From: Pontibacter vulgaris
GTDB lineage: Bacteria; Bacteroidota; Bacteroidia; Cytophagales; Hymenobacteraceae
Assembly: GCF_022758145.1 (NCBI RefSeq)
Contig: NZ_JAJVDH010000007.1
Coordinates: 235,301 to 299,300, forward strand
Length of the DNA stretch: 64,000 nucleotides
Direction: 5' to 3'
In this document: piece by piece, positions 16,030 through 25,459 of the stretch
How the letters are laid out: each line of letters opens with the position of its first letter
Position numbering within the stretch: position 1 is the first letter of the stretch
Made by a program: the position numbers and the translations under genes
The notes under the pieces: generated by a model
What the model was told of the DNA's origin: nothing
Database searches by the model: none
The model's input: only the letters and a program-made list of their open reading frames with translations

Positions 16030-18474
16030 CTAGAATTTATAAGCTAAGGTGGTTACAAACTGGCGAGGCGGAATCGGGTTTACGCTATAATTCTCGTGTA
16101 CGTAGTAATTCAGCTCGTTTGTGATGTTCGACAGCTTACCCTGTAACGACACTTTTTTGTAAGTATAGCCCGCCGATATATCGAATGTGGTAAAACCGTT
16201 AACCGAGAATAAACGGTCGTTTATAGTTACTTCGCCGGTCTCTTTATTTACCACATAGTTTTTGTTCCAGCCTGCGTTGCGCTTGCCTGTATAAAAACCC
16301 GATATACCTAATCTTAAACCCTTAAGTGCCGTGCTCTGGAAAGTATAGAACACTGATCCGTTGGCAGTATGAGCCGGGTTGCTTACAAGCCTTTCACCTT
16401 CTATGTAGCTGCCATTTTTACCTGATGTTTTGGTATAGCGCATAAAGTTGTAACTATAGCCACCCCAAAAACTAAAACCGTTATTTAACGTTCCGTTCAG
16501 GTCAACTTCTACCCCATCGCTGGTTGTTTCGCCGGTAAGTTCTTTTATAGTTGCATCGCTGTTTGCCGAGCCATCTGCCAGGAACTGCGCCATTTGCGCC
16601 AGGTTGTTGTTCTTAATTTTATAGAGCGTTACGTTTGCCGATAACTTGTCTTTAAGCAGATCTGTTTTAACGCCCACTTCGTACTGGTCGATAATAGAAG
16701 GTGCCAGGTTTTCGCCTTTGATATCCTTGCCTGTATTTGGCGTGAAGTTATTGGAATAGCTGGTGAACAACGAGATGAAGGCAACCGGCTGATAGACGAG
16801 ACCTACACGCGGCGAAAAGGCTCTGTCGTACTTAGTTGTTGCCGTGGTATTGGGTACTTTAGCTTCTGTAACCAGGTCATATACATCGGCTACCGGAACT
16901 TTTTGTACTGACCAGCGCAAGCCAGCCAATACTTTTAATTTCTCTGAAAGGCTAACCAGGTTCTGCGCATAAAATCCGACACGGTAGGTTGGCGCCTCGG
17001 TGCGGGTTAGCATTGTGGTCATAGGCTCATCGGTGCGAGGCGTAAATTTGGTCGGGTTCAGGATGTTAATGCTGTCATACACGCCACTCTTATCCAGTGA
17101 TTCGATTCTGAAAGTATGGCTGGTGTTCATGTATTGTTCGGCATCGGCACCTACTAGAAGCTGGTGTCTTATAGTTCCGGTCTTAAAATCGCCGTTCAGG
17201 TTTACCTGGCCGGTGTAATATTCCTCTCCAATTTTAGAGCGCGTTAGTTTACGGCCCCAGTCGCCGTCAGTATCGGCCTGAATTCGCTCGGTAGAAAAAT
17301 AATTACGGTCGAAAGCTTGATAAGCACCCACTACATTCAGTTTCCAGGCATCGTTGAAAGTATGATTTATAGTTGCCGAGGTGGTGGTTTGTTCTACTTT
17401 GTTAAAGGCCCATGGCGCATTAAAGAAAGCAGATCTGGAAATATCTTTTGAGATGGTTTTGCCACCCAGCGTACCGATACCAAAATCAGGTGTAAAGTCA
17501 TGCTTCAGGTAATCGCCTTGCACCAGTATCTCGGTTTTTGCACCCAGTTTGTAAAGTAACGATGGGTTTACGTAGTAACGTTTAGACTCTACAGAATTGC
17601 GATAACTTTCAGCAGTTTCAGCTGTTCCGATTACTCTGAAAGCAAGGTTTTTGGTGATCGGGCCGTAAATATCGGCCGTTGGCTTATACAAATTATAGCT
17701 ACCCACACGCATCTGCACTTCTCCGCCATATTCGAACTTAGGTTGCTTGGTTACCATGTTTATAACAGCACCGCCTGTAACGTTACCATATAATAAAGCA
17801 GCGCTTCCTTTCAGTACCTCAACGCGCTCCAGTGTGCTGGCTTCCGGTATTACAGCTGAGTTAGAACGTGCACCATTCTTCATGATGTTATTGGCACCCA
17901 GGTTATAGCCACGGGCAAAAAAGGTTTCGGCAGTAGCACCGCGGGTTGTTCCCATCGATACGCCATTTACGTTTTTGATCACATCGCTTAGTTTTGATGC
18001 CTGCTGGCTGGCGATAACCTCGCTCCCAACTATAGCTATACTTTGCGGCAAATCGATGGGATTAATGGCGATCTTACCTGCTGTTACAGGTTTGCGGTTT
18101 ATACTTCTGGCTCCGGTAACTACCACTTCAGAAAGCTGAGCTGCACTCTCGGTAAGTATAAAATCTAATTGTGTTGTCTGGTCAACTACAATGGTTACAA
18201 CGCTCTCGCGTGGTTCCAGACCTACAAATGAGCAACGAAGTGTATACGTACCCGGTTTGATGCCAAGAATTTTAAAGCTGCCATCTTCAGCGGTAACCGT
18301 GCCCCTGTTCAGTTCAGGTAACGATACATTAACAAAAGAAGCAGGCTGGCTATCACTGGTTTTTACTATACCCCTGATATTTCCTGTTTTGCCGGCTGTA
18401 TCAGCATTTACAGGTACAGCAAACAATAGCAAAACGCAACTTAATAGCACTTGAAGTATATAGCTCCGGTTCAT
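16030..18474 (-). CDS. TonB-dependent siderophore receptor
   Basis: An 814-residue outer-membrane receptor. After the signal peptide it has a carboxypeptidase-regulatory-like domain (GNIRGIVKTSDSQPASF...GTYTLRCSFVG), a Bacteroidota feature. The plug follows (LSEVVVTGA as TonB box region, then LPQSIAIVGSEVI and VEVLKGSAALLYG) and then the 22-strand barrel, ending in an aromatic C-terminus (LAYKF). The plug sequence fits the FhuA/FpvA-like siderophore class rather than SusC. Ligand unknown. The partner PepSY gene follows and two Fur-like operators precede it, which supports iron-repressed ferric-siderophore import. Confidence 0.9.
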   Translation of the reverse strand: MNRSYILQVLLSCVLLLFAVPVNADTAGKTGNIRGIVKTSDSQPASFVNVSLPELNRGTVTAEDGSFKILGIKPGTYTLRCSFVGLEPRESVVTIVVDQTTQLDFILTESAAQLSEVVVTGARSINRKPVTAGKIAINPIDLPQSIAIVGSEVIASQQASKLSDVIKNVNGVSMGTTRGATAETFFARGYNLGANNIMKNGARSNSAVIPEASTLERVEVLKGSAALLYGNVTGGAVINMVTKQPKFEYGGEVQMRVGSYNLYKPTADIYGPITKNLAFRVIGTAETAESYRNSVESKRYYVNPSLLYKLGAKTEILVQGDYLKHDFTPDFGIGTLGGKTISKDISRSAFFNAPWAFNKVEQTTTSATINHTFNDAWKLNVVGAYQAFDRNYFSTERIQADTDGDWGRKLTRSKIGEEYYTGQVNLNGDFKTGTIRHQLLVGADAEQYMNTSHTFRIESLDKSGVYDSINILNPTKFTPRTDEPMTTMLTRTEAPTYRVGFYAQNLVSLSEKLKVLAGLRWSVQKVPVADVYDLVTEAKVPNTTATTKYDRAFSPRVGLVYQPVAFISLFTSYSNNFTPNTGKDIKGENLAPSIIDQYEVGVKTDLLKDKLSANVTLYKIKNNNLAQMAQFLADGSANSDATIKELTGETTSDGVEVDLNGTLNNGFSFWGGYSYNFMRYTKTSGKNGSYIEGERLVSNPAHTANGSVFYTFQSTALKGLRLGISGFYTGKRNAGWNKNYVVNKETGEVTINDRLFSVNGFTTFDISAGYTYKKVSLQGKLSNITNELNYYVHENYSVNPIPPRQFVTTLAYKF

Positions 18475-18490
18475 ATATTAGGCTTTCGTT

Positions 18491-18511
18491 TATTTAGATT
18501 AATTTTAAATA
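18491..18511. promoter_or_regulatory. Fur-like operator 1
   Basis: TATTTAGATTAATT followed by TTAAATA forms an imperfect palindrome like Fur boxes of Bacteroidota. It starts 17 bases before the receptor start codon and lies exactly 40 bases from a second copy. Binding by Fur is inferred. Confidence 0.6.
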
Positions 18512-18530
18512 GTGTGACAAAGCAAATCAC

Positions 18531-18551
18531 TATTTAGATTAATTCCAAATA
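18531..18551. promoter_or_regulatory. Fur-like operator 2
   Basis: TATTTAGATTAATT followed by CCAAATA, identical in its first 14 bases to operator 1. The 40-bp period (close to four helical turns) would put both on the same DNA face. Confidence 0.6.
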
Positions 18552-18675
18552 ATTTTAACCAACAATATTTTCTTATAACTCGAAGCAAGCTGCAAGCATG
18601 GCAGGTAAGTATAAGATAATCAATACAGTACTACCTATCTGTAAAATCATTTATTCTTCACAGCATTAGATTTTG

Positions 18676-18683
18676 TATTTTTG
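18676..18683 (+). promoter_or_regulatory. -7 box of dinB
   Basis: TATTTTTG matches TAnnTTTG exactly and ends 19 bases before the chosen TTG start. It overlaps the earlier possible TTG start at 18673, which is why I reject that start. Confidence 0.6.
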
Positions 18684-18702
18684 TAACTATAACCGCTATA
18701 CT

Positions 18703-19785
18703 TTGAAAGACCCGATCCGCAAGATAATCCACGTAGATATGGACGCCTTTTTCGCGTCGGTGGAGCAGCGCGATAACCCGGAGCTACGCGGAAAACCAGT
18801 GGCGGTGGGTGGGTCACGGGCAAGAGGCGTAGTGGCAGCCGCCAGCTACGAAGCCCGCAAGTATGGCGTACACTCGGCCCTGGCCTCTAAAATTGCAGCC
18901 CAGCGGTGCCCGCAGCTCATTTTTGTAAAAGCAAGGTTTGATGTTTACAGTGCCGTTTCGAGACAGATCCGGGAAATATTTCATGAGTATACCGACCTTG
19001 TGGAGCCGCTTTCGCTGGATGAAGCTTACCTGGATGTAACCGAGAACAAGATCGGGATGCCCTCTGCAACTATAATTGCCAACCAGATACGCCAGCGCAT
19101 TTTTGAAGTGACCGGGCTTACGGCATCGGCGGGTGTGTCTTTCAATAAATTTCTGGCCAAAATCGCTTCGGACATGAACAAGCCGAACGGTTTTACACTT
19201 ATTACTCCGGATAAAGCTGAAGAACTGGTTGCAAGCCTCGAGATCAGCAAGTTTCATGGTATTGGTAAAGTAACGGCAGCCAAAATGCAAAGTATGGGCA
19301 TACTTACCGGGGCCGACCTGCGCGAGCGAACCGAGGAAGAACTGGTACGCCATTTTGGTAAAACCGGCCGCTATTACTACCGCATTGCCCGCGCCCAGGA
19401 CGACCGCGACGTACAGCCACACCGCATCCGGAAATCCATTGGCTCGGAGCGAACCTTTGAAACCGACATTGCCGAAGAAGAAACCATGCTCGAACAACTG
19501 CTATACTTAGCCAAAGAGGTTGCCCACGACATGGAACGCCTGAAAGCCACAGCCAAAACCATTACGCTTAAAATAAAATACTTCGATTTTACCCTGAATA
19601 CGCGTAGCAAAACCTTCGGGAGTGAGTTTGCCACAGCCGATGCCATTTTTACCATAGCCCGCGACTTGTTGCGAATGCCGCAATTGCCCCAGTACCCGGT
19701 ACGTCTTTTAGGAATATCCGCCAGTTCGCTTCTTTACCAGCACGACCGACTGCAGGAAGGTTATCAGCTTACGTTAGAATTATAG
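18703..19785 (+). CDS. dinB: DNA polymerase IV
   Basis: A 360-residue Y-family translesion polymerase. Catalytic carboxylates are visible in HVDMDAFFASVEQ (motif I) and PLSLDEAYLDVT (motif III). The palm, thumb with helix-hairpin-helix (FHGIGKVTAAKMQSMGI), and little-finger domain (IRKSIGSERTF...) follow in order. Starts further upstream are excluded by the -7 box; the TTG at 18703 gives the usual N-terminus (KDPIRKIIHVDMD). It copies past damaged bases with low fidelity, normally under SOS control; I see no clear LexA site. The C-terminus lacks an obvious long clamp-binding tail. Confidence 0.9.
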   Translation: MKDPIRKIIHVDMDAFFASVEQRDNPELRGKPVAVGGSRARGVVAAASYEARKYGVHSALASKIAAQRCPQLIFVKARFDVYSAVSRQIREIFHEYTDLVEPLSLDEAYLDVTENKIGMPSATIIANQIRQRIFEVTGLTASAGVSFNKFLAKIASDMNKPNGFTLITPDKAEELVASLEISKFHGIGKVTAAKMQSMGILTGADLRERTEEELVRHFGKTGRYYYRIARAQDDRDVQPHRIRKSIGSERTFETDIAEEETMLEQLLYLAKEVAHDMERLKATAKTITLKIKYFDFTLNTRSKTFGSEFATADAIFTIARDLLRMPQLPQYPVRLLGISASSLLYQHDRLQEGYQLTLEL

Positions 19786-20192
19786 TTATAAAGTAAAGAG
19801 TTAATCTTATGGCTTTATACTTTGCCTTCGCCCCGTCTTTTTGTCTGAATCAGGATTTACAAGATCAATTTTGATTGGCAGGATTTTTTTAAAACTCGGT
19901 GCGCTCCTGCAAGCTTTTGGTCCTAGTTTCTGCTTCTGAGAGTCGAAGTTACCGGACTTCGAAGGAAAAATTTTATACTTTCTCATGTCATCCCGAGCGC
20001 TAGCCGAGGGATCTTATACAACCTAAGTATAAACCCACCCCTTGCCCCTCCAAGGAGGGGAATTCCTCTGTGCTATATTTTGGGGTATAGTTTCATAGTT
20101 ACTTTTAGACACCCCCTCCGCCCCCCTTCAAAGGGGGACTTTCTGCCTTTATTATCGTCTCAGTTATAGTTTCATAGTTGCAGACCAAGATT

Positions 20193-20212
20193 GGACAGGT
20201 CGCGACCTGTCC
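20193..20212. repeat. 20-bp perfect palindrome, copy 2
   Basis: Identical to 8420-8439 and followed here, as there, by CTAC. Confidence 0.9.
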
Positions 20213-20236
20213 CTACACCCGGTTTCGGTTGCATAG

Positions 20237-20473
20237 CCGCCAGCTAAGTAGTATCAATCCCAGTTTCTGTGTTGAGCCGCCTTGTGAGATCCGGTGCCCG
20301 CTTAGGGCAGCCGCAGCGCAGCGGAAAAGAGGGCCCCTACCCCCGGCAGGAGGGAACACAGTGGCGAGGCAGAGAAACGAGGCCGCCCGGCCTGGGAGGG
20401 CACCAAAGTATAAAATGAAACGATAGGCAAGTAAAGCTCCCAGGATAACAAGTAACTATGAAAGGATAGCCTG
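20237..20473 (+). repeat. Structured intergenic repeat block, copy 2
   Basis: Homologous to 8472-8715 and to the reverse of 46512-46702. The outer stem is GTTTCT (20263-20268) with AGAAAC (20373-20378), one G.G mismatch, then TG/CA. Inner hairpins are TGCCC/GGGCA (20295-20309) and AGGCCG/CGGCCT (20380-20393). The tail GGCAAGTAA...GGATAACAAGTAACTATG is nearly the same as in copy 3. Confidence 0.75.
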
Positions 20474-20636
20474 GTTTAGAAAAGTATAAACTTCAACTAT
20501 AAAACTATACCAACATTCTTGTTAGAAATTGAATTAAGCTAATACTTCTTAAACTATACTTGAATTTTAATAAAGATATCCCTATGCATAAGCAGCAACA
20601 CTAAAAACAGGTATCAGGATAATCAAAATATTCCCG

Positions 20637-20644
20637 TAACTTTA
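20637..20644 (+). promoter_or_regulatory. Possible -7 box of pyrG
   Basis: TAACTTTA, 25 bases before the pyrG start, matches TAnnTTTG except for the last base. Confidence 0.35.
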
Positions 20645-20666
20645 CAGTCCATAAGACCAAACCTAA

Positions 20667-22283
<1,617 letters not shown>

Positions 22284-22313
22284 GCAACACAAACACAATT
22301 CAATATTTTTTAA

Positions 22314-24149
22314 ATGGATAGAAATCAAGCGATTGGCTTTGGATTGATCGCCGCGCTACTGCTGGCTTACTCCTTCTTCTTTTCGAGCCCAAAGGAAGAT
22401 GCCAACAAAAAAGCAACAATTAAAACGGAGCAGGTGGCACAACAGCCAACCACCCCGGTAGCTGAAGACGACTCACTGGCACAGGCGCGCAGAGCTGCTG
22501 CATTGGGTGCCTTTGGTACAGCCGCAACCGGCGAAGCGCGTAAGAGCGTGCTGGAAAATGAAAACATCCGTGTTGCTATCAGCAGCAAAGGTGGTCAGGT
22601 AGAAGAAGTGCTCCTGAAAAATTATAAAACCTACAAAGGCGAGCCGCTTATCCTGTTCGACAGCAAAAGCAGCAAAACCGATGTAGAGTTCGCTACAAAC
22701 GATGGCAAAAAGATCAAATTATCTGATCTATACTTCACTCCTTCCGAGGTTGTAAAAGGCAAGTCTGGCGAAAAGGCTACCCAAACCATTACTTACAGAG
22801 CCGAGCTTGGCAATGGCCAGTACATCGACCAGATCTATACTTTGTCTGATAAAAGCTTTGAGCTAGGTTACAAACTTGACTTTAAAGGCCTCAACAACCA
22901 GATCAGCGGTAACAACATTACCCTTACCTGGAACGATAAGCTGAAGCAACTGGAGCGCGATATCAAACAAAACCGTGCTAAATCTACTATTAATTACTAT
23001 TCTGCAGAAGGCAGCTTCGAGAAGTTATCTATCTCTGACAATACTGAAAACGCTACAGTTGAGGAGCCGCTGAAGTGGGTTGCTAACAAGCAGAATTTCT
23101 TTACGGCGGGTATAATCGCTAAAAACAGCTTTGCAGGCGCAAAACTGGAGGCAAATACGAACCTGGCCGATTCTTCTGTTGTTAAAACGCTTTCATCGCA
23201 GATCCTCATCCCGACACAGGATGTACTTTCTGGCAAAGGTGAGTTTACCTACTATTTCGGCCCGAACGACTACAAGATACTCAAGCACATCGGCGATGAT
23301 TTCAACAGAAACCTGGACCTGGGCTGGGGAATTTTCGCTTATGTGAACAAATGGGTAATCATCCCAGCCTTCGATTTCCTGGAGAATTATATTGGCAGCT
23401 ACGGTATCATTATCATACTGCTGGTACTTTATATCAAAACCATCCTCTTCCCGCTAACCTATAAGTCATACTTATCGATGGCGAAGATGAAGGTGCTGAA
23501 ACCGGAGATAGACGCAATTAAAGAGCGTAACGAAGGCGACATGCAGAAAACGCAGATGGAGACCATGAAGCTGTACAACGAAATGGGCGTAAACCCATTA
23601 AGCGGTTGTATACCAATGGTTTTACAGATCCCGATCCTGTTTGCAATGTTCAACTTCTTCCCGAACTCTATTGAGCTTCGCCAGGAGGCTTTCCTTTGGG
23701 CAACTGACCTTTCTACGTACGATGTGTTCGCCAAATTGCCGTTTACTATTCCGTTCTATGGCGACCACGTAAGTATGTTTACCTTGCTGATGACGGCATC
23801 TACTATACTTTATACCTGGTCTAACAACCAGATGAATGCAAGTATGCAGGGCCCGATGAAGTTTTACAGCTACCTGATGCCGGTTATCTTTATGTTCGTT
23901 CTGAACTCTTTCCCGGCTGGTCTTAGCTTCTACTACTTTGTTTCTAACATGGTAACCTTCGGCCAGCAGGCCATGATCCGCCAGTTTGTGGATGAAGGAA
24001 AAGTTAGAGCGAAACTGGAAGAGAACAAAGGCAAGCGCCAGGAGAAAAAGAAAACTTCCGGTCCGTCCTTTACGGAGCGTATGCAGGAGGCAATGCGTGC
24101 CGCCGCTGAAAAAGAGCAGCAGAAGCGCAACCCGAAAGCTAAAAAATAA
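22314..24149 (+). CDS. yidC: Membrane protein insertase YidC
   Basis: A 611-residue Oxa1/YidC/Alb3 insertase. It has the N-terminal TM helix (IGFGLIAALLLAYSFFFSSP), the large periplasmic domain (roughly residues 60-345), and the conserved five-helix insertase core (WVIIPAFDFLENYIGSYG onward, including VNPLSGCIPMVLQIPILFAMF). A basic C-terminal tail (KRQEKKKTSGPSFTERMQEAMRAAAEKEQQKR) probably contacts ribosomes. It inserts inner-membrane proteins alone or with SecYEG. It ends in a strong terminator. Confidence 0.96.
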   Translation: MDRNQAIGFGLIAALLLAYSFFFSSPKEDANKKATIKTEQVAQQPTTPVAEDDSLAQARRAAALGAFGTAATGEARKSVLENENIRVAISSKGGQVEEVLLKNYKTYKGEPLILFDSKSSKTDVEFATNDGKKIKLSDLYFTPSEVVKGKSGEKATQTITYRAELGNGQYIDQIYTLSDKSFELGYKLDFKGLNNQISGNNITLTWNDKLKQLERDIKQNRAKSTINYYSAEGSFEKLSISDNTENATVEEPLKWVANKQNFFTAGIIAKNSFAGAKLEANTNLADSSVVKTLSSQILIPTQDVLSGKGEFTYYFGPNDYKILKHIGDDFNRNLDLGWGIFAYVNKWVIIPAFDFLENYIGSYGIIIILLVLYIKTILFPLTYKSYLSMAKMKVLKPEIDAIKERNEGDMQKTQMETMKLYNEMGVNPLSGCIPMVLQIPILFAMFNFFPNSIELRQEAFLWATDLSTYDVFAKLPFTIPFYGDHVSMFTLLMTASTILYTWSNNQMNASMQGPMKFYSYLMPVIFMFVLNSFPAGLSFYYFVSNMVTFGQQAMIRQFVDEGKVRAKLEENKGKRQEKKKTSGPSFTERMQEAMRAAAEKEQQKRNPKAKK

Positions 24150-24167
24150 GCACATGCTTTAAAGTAT

Positions 24168-24202
24168 AAAAAAGCCTTCCCAGTACCGGGGAAGGCTTTT
24201 TT
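24168..24202 (+). terminator. Terminator of pyrG-yidC
   Basis: AAAAAAGCCTTCCC pairs with GGGGAAGGCTTTTTT around a short CAGTACC loop. Confidence 0.92.
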
Positions 24203-24252
24203 ATTGGCTATACTTGCGGCGCTCACGTATGTAGAGGTACAAAACAAAGACT

Positions 24253-24852
24253 ATGAAAAAGAACCTGTACATGCCAGCCTTACTCCTGCTGGCGCTGGCT
24301 GCCTGGAGCTGTGGTAAAACCCAGGACGAAGACAAAACACTGGCCAGCACGCACCCTAAACTCGAAAAGCAGCTCTCCCGCGACTCAATAGAACTACCGA
24401 CTGATAACCTGGAAAATGCCAGTATTTACGACCGTTACCGCATTACTGAACAGGAATACTATAACAGTGGAGATTATGCTGTACCTAACATGTATAGGGG
24501 AAAGCTGGCAGCGTTAGATGATAAAAGCCATACAGAAGCCGCTACTTTTAAAACAGCACTGACCGAAGGCCTTAAACAAGGTGTAAATTTTGCAGGTAAG
24601 TATACGGTTGTAACTGTTGGTTGCGGCACCTCATGCCAGGTACACTATGTAGTTGACCGCGAAAATGGCAAAGTGCTGGATAAGGTGCAAAGCAGCATGG
24701 GTGCCAGGTACAGTCCCGATAGCCGCCTGTTCATCATCAACCCAACTGACACTACCGTAAACTATAAAGAATGCCAGAACTGTATGCCTCAGGGCTTTGT
24801 ATTTGAAAACGGGAAGTTCCGGAAGGTAGGCACCACAACGCAAGATAGGTAA
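24253..24852 (+). CDS. Hypothetical lipoprotein
   Basis: A 199-residue protein with a lipoprotein signal (LLALAAWSC). The conserved core reads VNFAGKYTVVTVGCGTSCQ, then HYVVDRENGKV and SRLFIINP, a pattern I know from uncharacterised proteins of Bacteroidota and Proteobacteria. It looks like a small beta-rich domain with paired Cys residues (CGTSC, and later ECQNC). Function unknown. Its stop codon overlaps the start of the next lipoprotein gene (TAATG), so the two are translationally coupled and probably act together in the cell envelope. Confidence 0.75.
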   Translation: MKKNLYMPALLLLALAAWSCGKTQDEDKTLASTHPKLEKQLSRDSIELPTDNLENASIYDRYRITEQEYYNSGDYAVPNMYRGKLAALDDKSHTEAATFKTALTEGLKQGVNFAGKYTVVTVGCGTSCQVHYVVDRENGKVLDKVQSSMGARYSPDSRLFIINPTDTTVNYKECQNCMPQGFVFENGKFRKVGTTTQDR

Positions 24853-25382
24853 TGAAAGTACAGGGGCGAACTATAAAAAACCTGGTGTTGGCAATAAATT
24901 TCATACTTGCCGGAGCTTTTTTTATGGCTTTGCCTGCCTGCAACAGCAGCACGGCAAACAGCACTGCAAAACAGGACACAAAGCCAGCAGAGCCTTTTAT
25001 ACTTTTCCAGAAAACGCCTTGCTTTGGTATTTGCCCGGCATATGAAGCAAGTATAGCAACTAACGGAAGTATAACATTTATCGGCTGGGACCATGTGCCT
25101 GTAATAGATACGGTGAAGCTATACCTCGCCCCGCAAGACTTAGCTATACTAAGAAAAGATGTACAACAGTTAAAGTATAAAACCCTGCAGGATACTTACC
25201 TGACCCAATGGTCCGACATGCCCTCTACCATCACAACTTTTTATGAAAAAGGCAGGCAGGTAAAAAAAGTAAAACAGGAAGAAGGCGGCCCTGAGCAATT
25301 AATTCAGTTTCAGGATAAACTGCATAAAATGATCATGAAGCTCGTAGAAGAAGAAGCTAAAGGACGGCTACCCAAACAGTAG
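24852..25382 (+). CDS. DUF6438-like lipoprotein
   Basis: A 176-residue protein with a lipoprotein signal (MALPAC). The core PFILFQKTPCFGICPAYEASI, with the CFGICP motif, followed by GWDHVPVIDT and a helical C-terminus, fits DUF6438, a family of unknown function. The start codon overlaps the stop of the preceding lipoprotein by one base. Both carry short Cys-rich motifs; a shared metal or redox role is only inference. Transcription ends in a bidirectional hairpin. Confidence 0.75.
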   Translation: MKVQGRTIKNLVLAINFILAGAFFMALPACNSSTANSTAKQDTKPAEPFILFQKTPCFGICPAYEASIATNGSITFIGWDHVPVIDTVKLYLAPQDLAILRKDVQQLKYKTLQDTYLTQWSDMPSTITTFYEKGRQVKKVKQEEGGPEQLIQFQDKLHKMIMKLVEEEAKGRLPKQ

Positions 25383-25404
25383 ATGCCATAAGCCTTACAA
25401 TAAA

Positions 25405-25436
25405 AAAAGCCTTACTGATTTCTCAGTAAGGCTTTT
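25405..25436. terminator. Bidirectional terminator
   Basis: AAAAGCCTTACTGA (25405-25418) pairs perfectly with TCAGTAAGGCTTTT (25423-25436) around TTTC. It lies between the lipoprotein pair and the convergent binding-protein gene. Confidence 0.92.
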
Positions 25437-25459
25437 CCTTTCTTATCCCTAGAATGTGA

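Larger units (their letters stand above)
19786..20580 (+). repeat. Mosaic repeat island 2
   Basis: Between dinB and pyrG lie about 880 bases without a gene. Repeat units in order are TCATCCCGAGCGCTAGCCGA (19989-20008), the C/G hairpin unit CCCCTCCAAGGAGGGGAATT (20045-20064), TAGTTTCATAGTT (20089 onward), CCCCCCTTCAAAGGGGGACTTTCTGCCTTT-type unit (about 20121-20150), TAGTTTCATAGTT again (20168 onward), the 20-bp palindrome, and the structured block. Island 1 has the same units in the same orientation; island 3 has them reversed. Confidence 0.8.

Noticed and set aside
20178..20426. Frame of 82 codons in island 2
   Set aside because: It spans the palindrome and the structured block, and its Arg/Pro-rich product is what a G/C-rich repeat would give.
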